Assembly (NCBI GenBank): GCA_937877075.1
Contig: CALEGD010000045.1
Location: 1-5,295 of the forward strand
DNA: 5,295 nt
From: an uncultured Acholeplasmatales bacterium
Lineage (GTDB): Bacteria > Bacillota_I > Bacilli_A > ML615J-28 > CAG-698
Direction: 5' to 3'
Below are positions 5,033-5,295 of the stretch, in pieces. Position 1 is the stretch's first letter, and every line of letters begins with the position of its first letter. A program made the translations under genes and the position numbers. The notes below the pieces were generated by a model, which worked only from the letters and a program-made list of their open reading frames with translations, had not been told where the DNA came from and did not search any database.

Positions 5033-5295
5033 AAAGAAGATGCCCACCCGGAAAAGCATTATAAAGAAACTTGATGAACTGGAAGCGAAACAGTTTTTTA
5101 GGGATGAACCTTTCATTACGTTCATTGGAAAGCTTCCGGATGGTAGGTATGAAGTGGTTGAACATTACGATGGCAATAGAGGGGTTAAGCGCGAAACAAA
5201 AATAATAAATACAAAGGAGGAATATTTAGCAAAAACCCGTTCGGGGGTTATTATCCATGGGGAAGAAGATTTAACGGATGTTTTGAAGGATGTAA
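5025..5295 (+). CDS. Partial gene running off the window, unknown function
   Basis: An open frame starts at ATG 5025, inside the end of the HTH gene (8-nt overlap, ATGATTAG), behind AAAGGGA (5011-5017) at 7-nt spacing. It stays open for 90 codons to the window edge, so the C-terminus is missing. The N-terminus is basic and helical (MIRKKMPTRKSIIKKLDELE), followed by a beta-rich part (ITFIGKLPDGRYEVVEHY) and a mixed segment ending DVLKDV. I recognise no family. Overlap with the HTH gene suggests they are translated together and may work together. Confidence 0.75.
   Translation, partial: MIRKKMPTRKSIIKKLDELEAKQFFRDEPFITFIGKLPDGRYEVVEHYDGNRGVKRETKIINTKEEYLAKTRSGVIIHGEEDLTDVLKDV

Overview
The window reads as the left end of an integrated mobile element in a low-GC Gram-positive bacterium (Bacillota; genus not resolved). 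The evidence for the host is A+T-rich sequence, strong Shine-Dalgarno sites matching GGAGGTGAT, and A/T-ending codons. Positions 1-325 look like host chromosome: a perfect rho-independent terminator, about 200 bp without a recognisable gene, and a minus-strand terminator that would have served a tRNA gene. At 326-370 lies exactly the 3' half of a minus-strand tRNA-Arg (anticodon TCT), from the CCA end to the anticodon loop, after which tRNA sequence stops. This is the usual signature of a tyrosine-recombinase attachment site. The element would extend rightwards from about 371 and leave the window at 5295. The intact tRNA, and probably the integrase, should lie at the far end.

Positions 371-869 hold no convincing gene. 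They contain an orphan terminator hairpin, a tandem 11-bp repeat (TTGGCAGTAAA twice) that may be a recombinase arm site, and a cluster of TTTGGT/ACCAAA boxes that looks like a control region. All genes after that are on the plus strand: an AlpA/excisionase-like small DNA-binding protein (870-1082), a 46-residue very basic protein (1141-1281), a repeat-rich leader (1320-1453), and a 664-residue primase-helicase replication protein (1480-3474).

The stop codon of the replication gene lies inside the first iteron of a probable replication origin (3472-3668). Three copies of GACAAACTGACA, one inverted, frame a very A+T-rich core. The layout resembles the rep-ori unit of staphylococcal pathogenicity islands and related phage satellites. 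Downstream is a tightly packed block of small genes: a 32-residue basic peptide, a four-cysteine possible zinc-ribbon protein, two unknown small proteins, an HTH protein resembling phage small terminase subunits, and a gene cut by the window edge. Several of these overlap by 1-8 nt, which suggests translational coupling.

The best overall reading is a tRNA-integrated, self-replicating phage-satellite-like or integrative element: the AlpA-like protein for excision or regulation, the primase-helicase plus its origin for replication after excision, and the HTH protein possibly for packaging. No integrase, repressor, capsid or large terminase gene is visible here, so the class of element remains an inference.
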